From: Caldilineaceae bacterium
GTDB taxonomy: Bacteria; Chloroflexota; Anaerolineae; Caldilineales; Caldilineaceae
DNA: 62,857 nucleotides
Assembly: GCA_019637645.1 (NCBI GenBank)
Contig: JAHBVH010000052.1
Coordinates: forward strand, 1-62,857
Direction: 5' to 3'
Position 1 is the first letter of the stretch. The number at the start of each line of letters is the position of its first letter. Below are positions 26,446 through 36,193 of the stretch, piece by piece. A model generated the notes under the pieces. The model saw nothing but the letters and a program-made list of their open reading frames with translations, searched no databases and was not told the DNA's origin. Position numbers and translations under genes: made by a program.

Positions 26446-27681
26446 ATGAGTACAACTACCCTTTCAGACTCCGCCCAAGTGGACACTGTCGCCGCACCAG
26501 CCACCCCAGCAATCCAGCGGAGTGGCTTGCTGGCTATCGTTTTGGGTCACCTCACGGTTGATCTGCAAACCGGTTCGCTGGCTGTCTTGCTCCCGCTTTT
26601 ACTAAAGACTTTTTCGCTCGATTATACGGGCGCCGCTGCCATTATGAGCTTTAATAATATTATTATCGCCTTGGCACAGCCGCTTTTTGGCATCCTGGGG
26701 GATCAGAAACAGATGCGCTGGCTGGTCTATGTGGGCTGTCTGCTCACCGGGTTGGGAATGGTGGCGGTGATGTTTCTGCCCAGCTATTGGTTGATCGTGG
26801 CTGCTGTCATCGTGAGCGGGTTAGGGTCGGCCATGTTCCACCCCGAGGCGCTATCGGTGGTGCGGGCGGTGAGTGGCACCAAGGCGGCTTCGTCTTCCTC
26901 CTTTTTCTTCTTTGGCGGCAACCTCGGCTTTGCCATTGGCCCGTTGTTGGCGGCGTGGCTGACCCACAGCTGGGGCGCGCACGCGGCCATTTGGATGATC
27001 ATCCCCACCTTGATCGCACTCGGCTTTTTGTGGGCCAACGCCGGAGCCATTGGCCAACCAACCATGCGTTTGGCCGTGGCGCACAAGCGGAGTGATGCGC
27101 CTGCACGCGGGAAAACTATCTGGCTGATCTTGTTGATGCTAGGGCTGATTACCGTCCAAACCATTGTGCTCAGCGGCCTGAAGACCTTTATTCCGCTCTA
27201 TTACGAACAATTTGGACAACTCTCGGCGGATTGGATCGCGCTCATGCTGACGACGATTGCCTTGACTGGCGCGGCCGGGACGCTCTTTGGCGGTATCGCC
27301 GCCGAGCGGATTGGGCGGAAACAGGTGATTTTGTGGGCGACGGTGATCGTGATCGGCGCGCTGTTGGCGGCCATGCAGAGCGCGGGGTGGACGCAACTGT
27401 TGCTCTTGGGGATTACGGGTTTCTTTATCTCCATGCCCTGGCCGCTGTTGGTGGTGATGGTGCAGGAAGCGATGCCTAATAATGTGGGGCTGGCTTCGGG
27501 GTTGACGCTAGGGCTGGCCTATGGTGCTAGCGGTCTTGGCATTGCCGCTTTGGGCCGTGTAGGCGACCTCTTTGGCCTGCAGATGACTATGGACATTGTG
27601 GTTTGGATGCCCATCGCAGCCCTCGTCCTGAGCTGCTTGTTGCCTGGCCGCAAGCAGAGCGTAACAAGCACTGCGGTGTAG
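26446..27681 (+). CDS. MFS transporter (fosmidomycin-resistance-like)
   Basis: Twelve-helix major facilitator carrier, 411 residues, inner membrane. Start ATG 26446 follows GGAAAG. GILGDQKQMRW is the loop 2-3 motif, and helix 1 VLGHLTVDLQTG resembles Fsr-type efflux proteins. Fsr relatives export fosmidomycin, but within this cluster uptake or export of an acidic sugar is the more economical reading. A half site GTATACA lies just upstream of the ribosome site, similar to the operator at 55723. Last gene before a terminator. Confidence 0.9.
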   Translation: MSTTTLSDSAQVDTVAAPATPAIQRSGLLAIVLGHLTVDLQTGSLAVLLPLLLKTFSLDYTGAAAIMSFNNIIIALAQPLFGILGDQKQMRWLVYVGCLLTGLGMVAVMFLPSYWLIVAAVIVSGLGSAMFHPEALSVVRAVSGTKAASSSSFFFFGGNLGFAIGPLLAAWLTHSWGAHAAIWMIIPTLIALGFLWANAGAIGQPTMRLAVAHKRSDAPARGKTIWLILLMLGLITVQTIVLSGLKTFIPLYYEQFGQLSADWIALMLTTIALTGAAGTLFGGIAAERIGRKQVILWATVIVIGALLAAMQSAGWTQLLLLGITGFFISMPWPLLVVMVQEAMPNNVGLASGLTLGLAYGASGLGIAALGRVGDLFGLQMTMDIVVWMPIAALVLSCLLPGRKQSVTSTAV

Positions 27682-27695
27682 CGTGCCTACTTAGC

Positions 27696-27735
27696 GGAAG
27701 AGCTGTCAGGGTGGGATAAACCTAACAGCTCTTCC
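27696..27735. terminator. Hairpin terminator between convergent MFS and DUF6817-like genes
   Basis: GGAAGAGCTGT (27696-27706) pairs with ACAGCTCTTCC (27725-27735), and pairing continues inward with one mismatch (CAGG with CCTA). Both neighbours converge on it. Confidence 0.7.
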
Positions 27736-27765
27736 TTGCCACAGATTAAACAGAAGCCTCTTTGG

Positions 27766-28311
27766 CTAGGCATTGACCGGTTCCTGGGCAAAAACGCGGT
27801 CATACGCGGCCAATGCCACCCCGCCCAACCGCGCGGCCATTTGGCGGTACGCGGCGCGGCGATAGTCCCACCGTTGGGCGCGGCTCACTTGCTCTAGCCA
27901 ATCGCAGAGGTGGAGGCGCGCCAGATCGTCGTATTCTGCTTTGGTGAGAACCATCTCTTTGCGGGTGACGCGATGGATAATGACATAGGGACCATCGGCT
28001 TGCGTCAACTGGTCATCCAGTGAATCGCGCTCCATAAAACAGTTGAGATAGGCAATCTTCTCGGCATAATCCCCAATCAGTCCACGCAGTTCGGCCTGGC
28101 GTTCAAGCGGGAGGGTAAAACTCTGGAACCCTTGGGTGCCATAGATGGAATGAAAGAGGGCCGCCCGGCACATTTCCGGCGTACCTTGCCAGGCTCTCAT
28201 ATCATTATAGACCCCAATGGCATGGGCAAGATAGCTTTTTTCGGTGTGGCTGATCGCAGCTGCGCCTAAGGCGATGATGTAATCGGTCATCTCTTTGAAG
28301 GTCGGTTCCAT
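27766..28311 (-). CDS. DUF6817-like protein (HD-like helical)
   Basis: 181 residues from ATG 28311, which follows GAGGAG; an upstream extension is possible but unsupported. The blocks HAIGVYNDMRAWQGTP and ALFHSIYGTQGF match the pattern I associate with DUF6817, a helical domain sometimes fused to metabolic enzymes; His and Asp residues suggest an HD-like metal site. Function is not known. It lies 83 bases downstream of the EEP-fold gene on the same strand and may share its transcript. Confidence 0.7.
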   Translation of the reverse strand: MEPTFKEMTDYIIALGAAAISHTEKSYLAHAIGVYNDMRAWQGTPEMCRAALFHSIYGTQGFQSFTLPLERQAELRGLIGDYAEKIAYLNCFMERDSLDDQLTQADGPYVIIHRVTRKEMVLTKAEYDDLARLHLCDWLEQVSRAQRWDYRRAAYRQMAARLGGVALAAYDRVFAQEPVNA

Positions 28312-28394
28312 GCGGTAACTCCTCGTCGATTGAATGATAGCGTCCCACACTGTTATGGTAGTCACCATAGCATAGTAGAAGCTCCCCATGCTTG

Positions 28395-29231
28395 TCAAAC
28401 GCTTTGCGCCTGCCCGGCGTTGGTGTCCCATTGTAGCTTGAGCCGTACACCTAGGTGATCGGACAAATAGCCCTGACCGCCGCCGACATAGGTAAATTGA
28501 TCGGTGAAGCAGAAATTGCCTTCGGTGTGGACCGCTAAGGCTGGTGGGGTGCGGACAAAGACAAAATCGATGGGCAGGGCATAGCGCACGGGTACGCCAG
28601 GAAAGGGCCGATAGGTGGGGCGTTCGTCACCGGCAAGGGGATCCTGCAAGCCACTCTCTTCTAAAAATTCTTCATAGAGCCAACTGCCGCGGGGTATATT
28701 GAAATCGCCAGCGACGACCACGATCGCGTCGGCGGGCTGGGCACGGACTGTCGCGGCTAATTGCTGGAGTTGCTGTTGCTGATCGCGGGCGGCTCGGCCA
28801 TCGGGTTGCCAGTTTGCCATATAATTGGCAACGAGGTGGGTATTGATGACGATCACGCTTTGCGTGCCTTGCTGGGTTCGACTGATCAACATGCCTTTTC
28901 GGGTCAGCTGATCCATGATCGTGGGGCCAAACCAAGCCCCTTGGGTTTGGTAGCGGGCAAAATGGGGCGAATGGAGCTGGGCGCGTGCCAAGGTCAGCAA
29001 GGAGCCCAGCGGCGCACTGAGGCCCGGTAGATAGGCATGGGCTGGATAGATCGCGGCGGCGCGCAGGAGCAGACGCAAAGCCAAATTGCTCTGTACCTCT
29101 TGGAGACAGACCACTTGGGGTTTGATCTCATCCAACTCACGCGCCAACGAACGTAAGCGGCGGGGGGTTGTCCAGTTGTAGCCACCAAAACAGTTAAAGG
29201 TTAGCAGGGAAAATGTGCTATGGGTCGACAT
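28395..29231 (-). CDS. Endonuclease/exonuclease/phosphatase-fold protein
   Basis: Metal-dependent phosphodiesterase fold (DNase I/sphingomyelinase-like), 278 residues from ATG 29231. Motifs in order: TFNCFG, the catalytic Glu of CLQEVQ, VVAGDFNIPRG, and SDHLGV near the C-terminus with the terminal Asp-His pair. No signal peptide, so DNA, inositol phosphate or phospholipid headgroup cleavage inside the cell are all possible. Cardiolipin synthase lies directly upstream on the same strand, which mildly favours lipid metabolism. Confidence 0.85.
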   Translation of the reverse strand: MSTHSTFSLLTFNCFGGYNWTTPRRLRSLARELDEIKPQVVCLQEVQSNLALRLLLRAAAIYPAHAYLPGLSAPLGSLLTLARAQLHSPHFARYQTQGAWFGPTIMDQLTRKGMLISRTQQGTQSVIVINTHLVANYMANWQPDGRAARDQQQQLQQLAATVRAQPADAIVVVAGDFNIPRGSWLYEEFLEESGLQDPLAGDERPTYRPFPGVPVRYALPIDFVFVRTPPALAVHTEGNFCFTDQFTYVGGGQGYLSDHLGVRLKLQWDTNAGQAQSV

Positions 29232-29297
29232 GGCGTACCTCATCACTCGTAGGCCAAGGTTATGCTGTCGGTGTCACGGGCCTAGGATACCAGCTTT

Positions 29298-30794
29298 TCA
29301 GAGTAAGGGCGAAAAAAGACGCATAATCGAATCACGGGTGCGTAATAGGATATTACTGTGCCGATAGGCGTGGACATCGAATTCGCTACACTGTTTTAGA
29401 TCGTCTCCGAAGATCCGATCTAATTGTTGTGTGGTCTGGCGGTCATAGATGATCAGGTTCAGCTCATAATTGATGGCAAAGCTCCGAATGTCCATATTGG
29501 TGGAGCCGATGGAGCAGATCATCGAATCGATGCTAATGGTCTTGGAATGAAAATAATCGCCATGATAGAAATAGATCTTGGCCCCCGCCTCCGCCATATT
29601 GGCGGCATAGGTCAACCCGGCTTGGTAGGGTGCATTGAGCCCAGGCCCGCTTGGTGCCAGCATGATCTTGACATCGACACCGGAACGGGCGGCCCCGGCA
29701 ATCGCCTCGGCGATTCCGGCGTCCAAAATAAAAAAAGGCGACTGAATGTAGATCTGGTGTTGGGCCGCGGTAATGAGCGCAAAATAGACACTGCGAATGG
29801 CCTTCCATTCGGCGTCCGGCCCGGAATGGGCGATCTGGACTGGTAGATAAGGATGTTCGGTCTCGATGGGGGGATAGTAGGCCAGATCGCGCAACGCTTC
29901 TTTGGTGGTGTTATACCACTGCACGACAAAGGAAGCCTGTAGCCCTAGCACCACTTGCCCCGTGACGCGCACATGGAGATCGCGCCAGCCCGTGAACTTG
30001 CCACCCTGGGGTCCTTTGACATATTCCTCGGACATATTCAGGCCACCCGTATAGCCGATCTTGCCATCGATCACCACAATCTTCCGATGGCTGCGGTAGC
30101 TGATCGTATGTACGGCATAGAGCGACGACCAAGCGATCATCTGGACGCCGCCGTCATTCATCTCCTTGACATACCGTCGGCTCAACATCCAAAAGCAACC
30201 AATCGGGTCATAGATAACACGAACCTGGATGCCTGCTTGGGCTTTCTCGGTCAATACCTGCTTAAATTCTTCCATCACCGCGTCCGACGCCCATTCAAAA
30301 TATTCCATATGGATTGAATGGCGGGCCGCTTTGAGGTCTTCTAGCAAGCGCGGATATTTTTCCTTGGCGTCTTGCAAAATCTCCAGCGAATTACAAGGGA
30401 AGAGCGGCGCATCCTGGTTACGGCGCATAAGTTCCAGCACACGGTCATAGACGAGCGGATTGGCGGCTTTGAGTTTGTCGATCTCCTGAGGCTGGAGCGC
30501 CAGAAAGCGGGCTACATTGGGCGTTGCCGTAAGATGATTGCCTAACTCTTGCTGAAGCAATTTATCTTCGCGGCTAAAGGGCCGGTATTCACGGCCAAAG
30601 AGTAAATAGAGCACGACTCCCACGATAGGCAAAGACAAAAACGCGAGCAGCCAGGCCAAGGTTTTGGAGGGACTGCGGTTTTCCAAAATAATAAAACCGC
30701 CCGTGACCACCGCATAGAGAATCGCTGTCACCCACAGCACTCTGGGAATCATTCCGCCGATTTGGGTGAGTACGTCAATCATGGTTACGATCAT
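29298..30794 (-). CDS. cls: Cardiolipin synthase (two HKD domains)
   Basis: Condenses phosphatidylglycerol to cardiolipin at the inner membrane. 498 residues. Two N-terminal membrane helices (about 17-36 and 46-66) with the GREY signature, then two phospholipase D domains: H236-K238-D243 in SHRKIVVID and H416-K418-D423 in FHSKTISID, each followed by a G-x-x-N block. Both are complete. Start is ATG 30794 or ATG 30782; neither has a clear ribosome site. Length and order match ClsA-type enzymes. Confidence 0.93.
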   Translation of the reverse strand: MIVTMIDVLTQIGGMIPRVLWVTAILYAVVTGGFIILENRSPSKTLAWLLAFLSLPIVGVVLYLLFGREYRPFSREDKLLQQELGNHLTATPNVARFLALQPQEIDKLKAANPLVYDRVLELMRRNQDAPLFPCNSLEILQDAKEKYPRLLEDLKAARHSIHMEYFEWASDAVMEEFKQVLTEKAQAGIQVRVIYDPIGCFWMLSRRYVKEMNDGGVQMIAWSSLYAVHTISYRSHRKIVVIDGKIGYTGGLNMSEEYVKGPQGGKFTGWRDLHVRVTGQVVLGLQASFVVQWYNTTKEALRDLAYYPPIETEHPYLPVQIAHSGPDAEWKAIRSVYFALITAAQHQIYIQSPFFILDAGIAEAIAGAARSGVDVKIMLAPSGPGLNAPYQAGLTYAANMAEAGAKIYFYHGDYFHSKTISIDSMICSIGSTNMDIRSFAINYELNLIIYDRQTTQQLDRIFGDDLKQCSEFDVHAYRHSNILLRTRDSIMRLFSPLL

Positions 30795-31026
30795 TTCATC
30801 AATCTTCTAGCCACAAGCACAACGGCTTTCCGTAGCCGCGGCTATGGCAGCCTTACTGTCACCGATTTGCTATTGTACTCCCTTCCGCGTGCCCCGCATG
30901 TTGGCTCGTGTACAGAGCGCAAATCGTTTCCTATCCCTTTTCTACGTAACAAAGCGCACGATGTTTCATGCGCGGGCGACCGGTAATTAAGGTCGCAGAT
31001 AGAAATGATAGGACGCTTTCCCGCAG

Positions 31027-31839
31027 CTATAACCGCGCGACCAAGAGACTGCGCCGAAAGGTGCGTTGACCAAACCAGAAGATGCCCGCGTTGATCAGCC
31101 ACAAGCCGAGCCCAATCAGAAATACCATTAGCCGACTCAAGTAGAGCGCGCCGCTGAGCTGACCGATGATCAACCCTGTAATAGGCACGACAATCAAGCT
31201 GCCAATTTGGTAGGCTGATTGGAGGCTATTGGTGCGGGCCGAGACTAAGACGGAGGTGCCCAAGCCTAGGCCCGCGGCAGCCGGCGCAACCCAAAAGGCC
31301 AAGACCAGCCACATGGCATTGGGCAAGAGGATCTGCTGCATCACCGGCCAGGCCACGACATTGCAAACACAGACATAGAGAAAAAAGCTGATCAGCCCGA
31401 CCAGCAGACCGGGGAGCCACGCGGCCAAGAGCTTGGCCGTGAGTAGCTCTTCATCGCTCGTTGGGGTGTAGAGCAGCGCTTCGAGCGTTTTCCGTTCGCG
31501 CTCACCGGCAAAGCTGTCCGCGGCAATGACATTCGAGACCATAATCGGCAGCAGTAAATAGAGGGGAGCAAAGAAGTAGACCAACAGGAAGGAGAGAAGC
31601 GCTTGTTCGGTGGTGAGCCCCACCAATTGTTGTGCCAGACCAACGGGCAGCATGGCCATCAGCTGGGCGATGTCGATTTGGTCGGCCAGATTGCCCATGC
31701 GCACGGCCATACCCGCGGCAAAAGGTAAGACCACCGTAACCAACAGGGGGATGGCAACTAAGGGGATGGTGACTGATTTGCTGTGTAAAACAATTTTTAG
31801 ATCTTTTTCAATAATGGCCCAAATCGCACGCCAATTCAT
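31027..31839 (-). CDS. ABC-2 type exporter permease
   Basis: Six-helix membrane part of an ABC exporter, 270 residues. The N-terminus WAIIEKDLKIVLHSK is the cytoplasmic start of ABC-2 permeases, and AADSFAGERERKTLEALLYT is the characteristic amphipathic coupling segment after the second helix. It pairs with the ATPase encoded 68 bases upstream. Cargo is unknown; sodium (NatB), lipid, drug or bacteriocin exporters share this architecture. Confidence 0.88.
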   Translation of the reverse strand: MNWRAIWAIIEKDLKIVLHSKSVTIPLVAIPLLVTVVLPFAAGMAVRMGNLADQIDIAQLMAMLPVGLAQQLVGLTTEQALLSFLLVYFFAPLYLLLPIMVSNVIAADSFAGERERKTLEALLYTPTSDEELLTAKLLAAWLPGLLVGLISFFLYVCVCNVVAWPVMQQILLPNAMWLVLAFWVAPAAAGLGLGTSVLVSARTNSLQSAYQIGSLIVVPITGLIIGQLSGALYLSRLMVFLIGLGLWLINAGIFWFGQRTFRRSLLVARL

Positions 31840-31907
31840 AGGGTTTGCTTTCCAGTTTGTGGCAGCTTGTCTCTACGCCAGTGCCTGCCACTGGGGTAGA
31901 GCGCGGA

Positions 31908-32888
31908 TCATGCTTGGCTCAATCGGAGGCGCGCGGCGGCTGGCCGTAGCTCCTGTAAGGCAAAATAGACATCTTCTAGGGAGGCTTCTTCGGGCTCAAC
32001 GGCAAAGAGCTGTAGCCCTTGCGTCGTCAAATGACGCAACAGATCGGGGAGATGGGTCTGTGCTACGCCCTGCAAGGCAATTTGGGTTGTCTCTTGATCA
32101 CGGTCATTGGTCGCGCGGATCTGAATCTGCGGGTAAGGGGCCAGTAATTGAGGCAGTAGCTCTTCCTGCCCAATCCCGATGCGCAATTTGACGCGCGCCG
32201 ATTGATTGAACTGTGTTGCTAGCTCGCGCGGGGTTCCGATCGCCAGCACCTGACCATGGGCTAGCACGGCCACCCGATGGCAGAGTCGCTGCGCTTCGAC
32301 TAAATTGTGCGTACACAGAAAGACTGTCCGCTGATGGGCTTGGGTCAATTCCTGAATGAGTTGATGGACATCGCGGATGGCGATGGGATCCAGGCCACTG
32401 GTTGGCTCATCTAAAAAAATGAGTTTAGGCTCATGCAATAAGGTCCGCGCCAAGGCCAGCCGTTGCCGTGTCCCTTTGCTATAGCCACCAATTTTTTGGT
32501 CGGCGTATGCCTGGAGCTGAAAGGTTTGGAGCAAGGTGTCAATGCGGTGGTCAATTTGGTGGGTTGGCAGACCATAGATCTTGGCAAAAAGGCGCAGACT
32601 GGTGCGCGCAGTCAACCGATCATCCAAGGAGGGTGTTTCGGTTAAAACGCCTGTCTGGCGACGAAGGGTCGCTCCTTGCATAACTGGATCGAGCCCCAAT
32701 AGGCGGGCTTCGCCAGCAGTGGGGGCCAGGATACCATTTAACAACCGTACGGTGGTCGTTTTGCCAGCACCATTATGGCCGAGAAAGCCAAAAACCTCGC
32801 CAGCGCCAATCTCAAGGGTAAGATTGCTCACCGCGACCGTCTTGCCAAAGTGACGTGTTAGTCCTCTAGTGCAAATGATTGGGTGCAT
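31908..32888 (-). CDS. ABC exporter ATPase
   Basis: 326-residue ATPase of an ABC-2-type exporter. Walker A GHNGAGKT (37-44), signature YSKGT (136-140; variant of LSGGQ typical of this class), Walker B with D160-E161 in LIFLDEPTSGLDP, and switch His in LCTHNLVEA. A C-terminal region (about 215-326) is the regulatory extension common in exporter ATPases. First gene of the two-gene operon. Its ATG is almost without leader: TACAAT lies about 12 bases upstream. Confidence 0.9.
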   Translation of the reverse strand: MHPIICTRGLTRHFGKTVAVSNLTLEIGAGEVFGFLGHNGAGKTTTVRLLNGILAPTAGEARLLGLDPVMQGATLRRQTGVLTETPSLDDRLTARTSLRLFAKIYGLPTHQIDHRIDTLLQTFQLQAYADQKIGGYSKGTRQRLALARTLLHEPKLIFLDEPTSGLDPIAIRDVHQLIQELTQAHQRTVFLCTHNLVEAQRLCHRVAVLAHGQVLAIGTPRELATQFNQSARVKLRIGIGQEELLPQLLAPYPQIQIRATNDRDQETTQIALQGVAQTHLPDLLRHLTTQGLQLFAVEPEEASLEDVYFALQELRPAAARLRLSQA

Positions 32889-33031
32889 GGATTAAATTGT
32901 ACACTAAATGCCTTATGTAAATAATGACATTATGATTGCAATTTTTGCGACCTTAGAAGGGGATGGTGGCGATGAATCGCGTAGATCCACTGATGAAGAT
33001 GAGGAAAATTGTCGGTATGCGCTGATGGCCC

Positions 33032-33205
33032 GGCGCTGATGAAGGGTAAGCAATGAAAGCGGTAGACCTTACTCGTGCGCTGATGAAGGGTAAGCAATGA
33101 AAGCGGTAGAGCTCACTCGTGCGCTTTCGCACAGCTTGACCGAGCCGGCGCTGATTTCAATCCGCGCTGGTTTACCGAAGTTCATGGGTAATCTTCATCA
33201 GCGCC
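33032..33205. repeat. 13-bp-TIR palindromic element, upstream copy with internal duplication
   Basis: Ends GGCGCTGATGAAG (33032-33044) and CTTCATCAGCGCC (33193-33205) are perfect inverted repeats. A 44-bp direct repeat (copies from 33033 and 33077) lies in the left half. Related to the element at 36229 on the far side of the protease gene. Confidence 0.8.
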
Positions 33206-33210
33206 AGGCT

Positions 33211-33309
33211 AGGGAACAACGCCCGCTGAAGCGGGCTTGCGTCGGCGTGGCTTTCGGGGGCCCGTTGGGCACGGGCGGATTACCGATGAAAATCGGTAAT
33301 CTTCATCAG
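33211..33309. repeat. GC-rich dispersed repeat with CCCGCT hairpin
   Basis: Contains AACGCCCGCTGAAGCGGGCT (33218-33237), a hairpin-forming unit, then GGGCCCGTTGGGCACGGGC, and GATTACCGAT with its complement (33278-33287, 33292-33301). An inverted related copy lies at 37634. The same core interrupted by an insertion is at 36225. The 698-base gap 32889-33586 is mostly these repeats; no gene is seen. Confidence 0.65.
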
Positions 33310-33381
33310 GGCGGTGCGTTCATCGGTACCGGCGGTCAGCGGTGGTCGCCGGTCAATGTTAACAGAGCCTAACCTTACTGT

Positions 33382-33410
33382 TTTGGAATGAAATTGAGTA
33401 ATGATAAAAT
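33382..33410 (+). promoter_or_regulatory. Possible promoter of the trypsin-like protease gene
   Basis: TTTGGA (33382-33387), 17 bases, TAAAAT (33405-33410). The -10 is good, the -35 weak. It lies about 180 bases before the start codon, downstream of the repeat block. Confidence 0.4.
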
Positions 33411-33586
33411 GGCCTTGCCCATGAAAGGTTGCTAGGGGAACGTAGACTGTAGGCATATTGTGTGAGCCGCGTGCTAGATCGATATTCTGGGTACTGCCCT
33501 TGCGCTCAATTGCTAGTCCACTCTAAGAAACTGTTTGGGCATAACCGATGTGGACAGAACCTAGCCAAGCAAGGAGTAATTTTTCG

Positions 33587-36172
33587 ATGCTTATAAACGC
33601 GCCACGCGTTGTAATTACTCTTTCCCTCTGTCTGATCTGTTGGAGCGCAAGCCTCCTTCTTTTTTCTGCCCAAGGCGCTAGTGCCGCAGCGGGTCTGCCG
33701 CCAGCCTCTACCACGACATTCGTTGGCATGGCCGTCCCGGCGAGCCCAAGCACCCCTCCGGGCAAGCCCATCAATACCGTCAGCCCCACCGGTACCGTGG
33801 CCGCGCAATTCCCCTTAGCCGTGCGGGGTGAGGGTGGGAGCTTGCCCGCTAACCTAATGATCGAAACCCGTCGGAATGTGGGTTCCTATGCGCTGACAGG
33901 GGTGGAAAGCGTCACTGTCGCCAATCTCGGCCTGACATTGGCCTCTTCCTCACCCCAAACGCAGACTGTTGCCCTGGCAACCGATCCAACCAATGAGAAT
34001 GCCTATGACTTGGAAGCCGGTGGTATCTATACCAGGCTGCTCACTATCCCAGCCACGGCGAAACGCTTTCGGGTTGAAATTTTGGATACCACCGCCGCGG
34101 ATCTCGATCTCTTTGTCGGCCTGGATACCAATAACAATGGTAGACCCGATGAAGCGGAAGAACTCTGTCGTAGCACATCTGCGGCTTGGTCCGAAGTTTG
34201 TGACTTTCCACTGGCGGGTGCTACGTTGGTTGGCGGCGTCTATTGGCTTGCTATTCAAAACTGGGAAGGCTCGTCGTTGGCATTGGATACGCTAACCTAT
34301 GCCGTGACAGTGATCGATGCCAACAGCGCTGGGCCATTAACGATCAGTGGCCCAACCAGTATTGTTTCTACTATGCCCTTCGACCTGCACTTTCTGTGGA
34401 ATGAGCCTGGGCTAATCGCTGGCCAAGGCCGCTATGGGTATGCGACGCTAACCGATCTGGATACGGGGCACGCCGTCAAGACGATTGCCATTGACCTTGT
34501 ACGCCTAGCGGATGATGTTATCAAGGTCGCTGAAACAGCCGACGACATTCCCCAGCCGGGCCGTACCGTTACCTATACGATTGATATTCAAGCGGAGATG
34601 ACGGGCAGTGGCACATCGATTCACTATTATTTGACCGATACCTTGCCCATCGGCGCGATCTATGTGCCGAACTCTGCTTCCTTGCCACCGACCGTCCTTG
34701 GCAATCAACTGCTCTGGGATTTCTCCTTATCCACAGAACCCCTGTCTCACATGGCTTCCAGCGCTAATGAGCCATTGTGTCAGGTTGGCCTTGCTGATGC
34801 CCATCATGATGCCTCATTGCGCAATGATTTCCAACCTTGCTTCGCTTGGCGCAATCCCGCCACCCAAATTACCTATGCCGTCCAGCTCGCGGCGAATCTT
34901 GCCGTGCCAGCGACTTTGGTCAATCAGGTAGATCATCGCGTAGATCTGCCCAATACAGCTGTGGCTACCGCACGCCATGAACTCCCTATACCGGCGGTTG
35001 TGCTGACAGCTACCCTAACCGCACCGGCGGTTGTGCCGCCTGGCAGCAATATCACTTTGACCTTGACGGTTGCCAATCAGGGGCTAGGCACAGCGACACA
35101 GGTCGTCGCCGAAACCGCGCCGCCGCCAGGCACGAGCTATGTCAGCGGTGGGCTCTTGGTGGGGAATACGATTCGTTTTGAGCTTGGCGATATTCCTAGC
35201 AAGAGCAGCAAACGGGTGGCCCTGGTGGTGAAACCGGGCGGTGAACTGGATGAGCTTCTGGCGGCAGCGCTTCAACAGCCCCAAGCCCCCCAAATTATTG
35301 GGGGGACCGAAGCCGCACCCGGCGCATGGCCGTGGCAAGCGGCCATCGTTTGGCGCGACACCGCGGATGCCTATGCGGGTCAATTTTGTGGTGCCTCCTT
35401 GGTAAGCGCCCATTGGGTCTTAACCGCCGCGCATTGTGTCGAAGAGCTGTCGCCCCAGCGCATTGATGTGATCGTTGGCCGACATGCGCTGACCGAAACC
35501 ACGGGGCAGCGCTTACCCGTTAGCCAGGTAGTTGTCCATCCCAACTGGGCACCGGCGGCGTATGATTTTGACATCGCGCTGCTGCGCTTACAGCAGCCAG
35601 CTCGCTTAACCGGTACTATCGGCCTGCCTGGCGCAGTGCAGCCCATCCCTTTGGGGTTACCGAGTGAGCAGGCGTTGCTTGCCCCGGATCGTTTGGCGAC
35701 GGTCACCGGCTGGGGAACCCGCCGCTTTGGCCAATTCGATTATCCTGCTACACTCTATCAGACGACGGTGCCGTTGGTTGCTCAGGAAGCCTGTCGGGCC
35801 GCCTATGCCCAGAATCCAGCGTTACTGCCGATTACTGCCAATATGCTTTGTGCTGGATTGGTCGAAGGTGGCAAAGATGCTTGCCAAGGCGATAGCGGTG
35901 GCCCGTTGGTCGTGAATGACAATGGCACATGGAAACAGATCGGTATCGTCTCCTGGGGGTATCGTTGTGCTGAGCCTGGGTTCCCGGGCATTTACACACG
36001 GTTAGCCAACTTCGATGATTGGATCCACGGGGATGGCACCCATACCTATCAGAACAGTCTTGTGACGATTACCGATGCTGATGGTAATCTCCTCATCATT
36101 GATGCTGCGACGACCACGACTGTCGTCGCGGATCGTGCTCAACGCCTCTATTTGCCGCTTTTCTGGCGGTAG
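33587..36172 (+). CDS. Secreted trypsin-like serine protease with N-terminal beta domains and Leu-Pro tail
   Basis: Exported peptidase of family S1, 861 residues from ATG 33587 (AAGGAG ten bases upstream). Signal peptide about residues 1-33. Residues 105-240 look like a pre-peptidase C-terminal-type beta domain with a calcium-loop-like DTNNNGRPDEAEE. Two DUF11-like surface domains follow (about 300-450 and 465-555). The protease starts at QIIGG (570); its triad is H616, D662, S770, with Asp764 six residues before Ser, giving Arg/Lys specificity. The residue before IIGG is Gln, not Arg/Lys, so activation needs another protease. It ends in RLYLPLFWR, a tail shared with other secreted proteins here. 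Confidence 0.92.
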   Translation: MLINAPRVVITLSLCLICWSASLLLFSAQGASAAAGLPPASTTTFVGMAVPASPSTPPGKPINTVSPTGTVAAQFPLAVRGEGGSLPANLMIETRRNVGSYALTGVESVTVANLGLTLASSSPQTQTVALATDPTNENAYDLEAGGIYTRLLTIPATAKRFRVEILDTTAADLDLFVGLDTNNNGRPDEAEELCRSTSAAWSEVCDFPLAGATLVGGVYWLAIQNWEGSSLALDTLTYAVTVIDANSAGPLTISGPTSIVSTMPFDLHFLWNEPGLIAGQGRYGYATLTDLDTGHAVKTIAIDLVRLADDVIKVAETADDIPQPGRTVTYTIDIQAEMTGSGTSIHYYLTDTLPIGAIYVPNSASLPPTVLGNQLLWDFSLSTEPLSHMASSANEPLCQVGLADAHHDASLRNDFQPCFAWRNPATQITYAVQLAANLAVPATLVNQVDHRVDLPNTAVATARHELPIPAVVLTATLTAPAVVPPGSNITLTLTVANQGLGTATQVVAETAPPPGTSYVSGGLLVGNTIRFELGDIPSKSSKRVALVVKPGGELDELLAAALQQPQAPQIIGGTEAAPGAWPWQAAIVWRDTADAYAGQFCGASLVSAHWVLTAAHCVEELSPQRIDVIVGRHALTETTGQRLPVSQVVVHPNWAPAAYDFDIALLRLQQPARLTGTIGLPGAVQPIPLGLPSEQALLAPDRLATVTGWGTRRFGQFDYPATLYQTTVPLVAQEACRAAYAQNPALLPITANMLCAGLVEGGKDACQGDSGGPLVVNDNGTWKQIGIVSWGYRCAEPGFPGIYTRLANFDDWIHGDGTHTYQNSLVTITDADGNLLIIDAATTTTVVADRAQRLYLPLFWR

Positions 36173-36193
36173 TCGCGCCTTCAATCATAAAGC

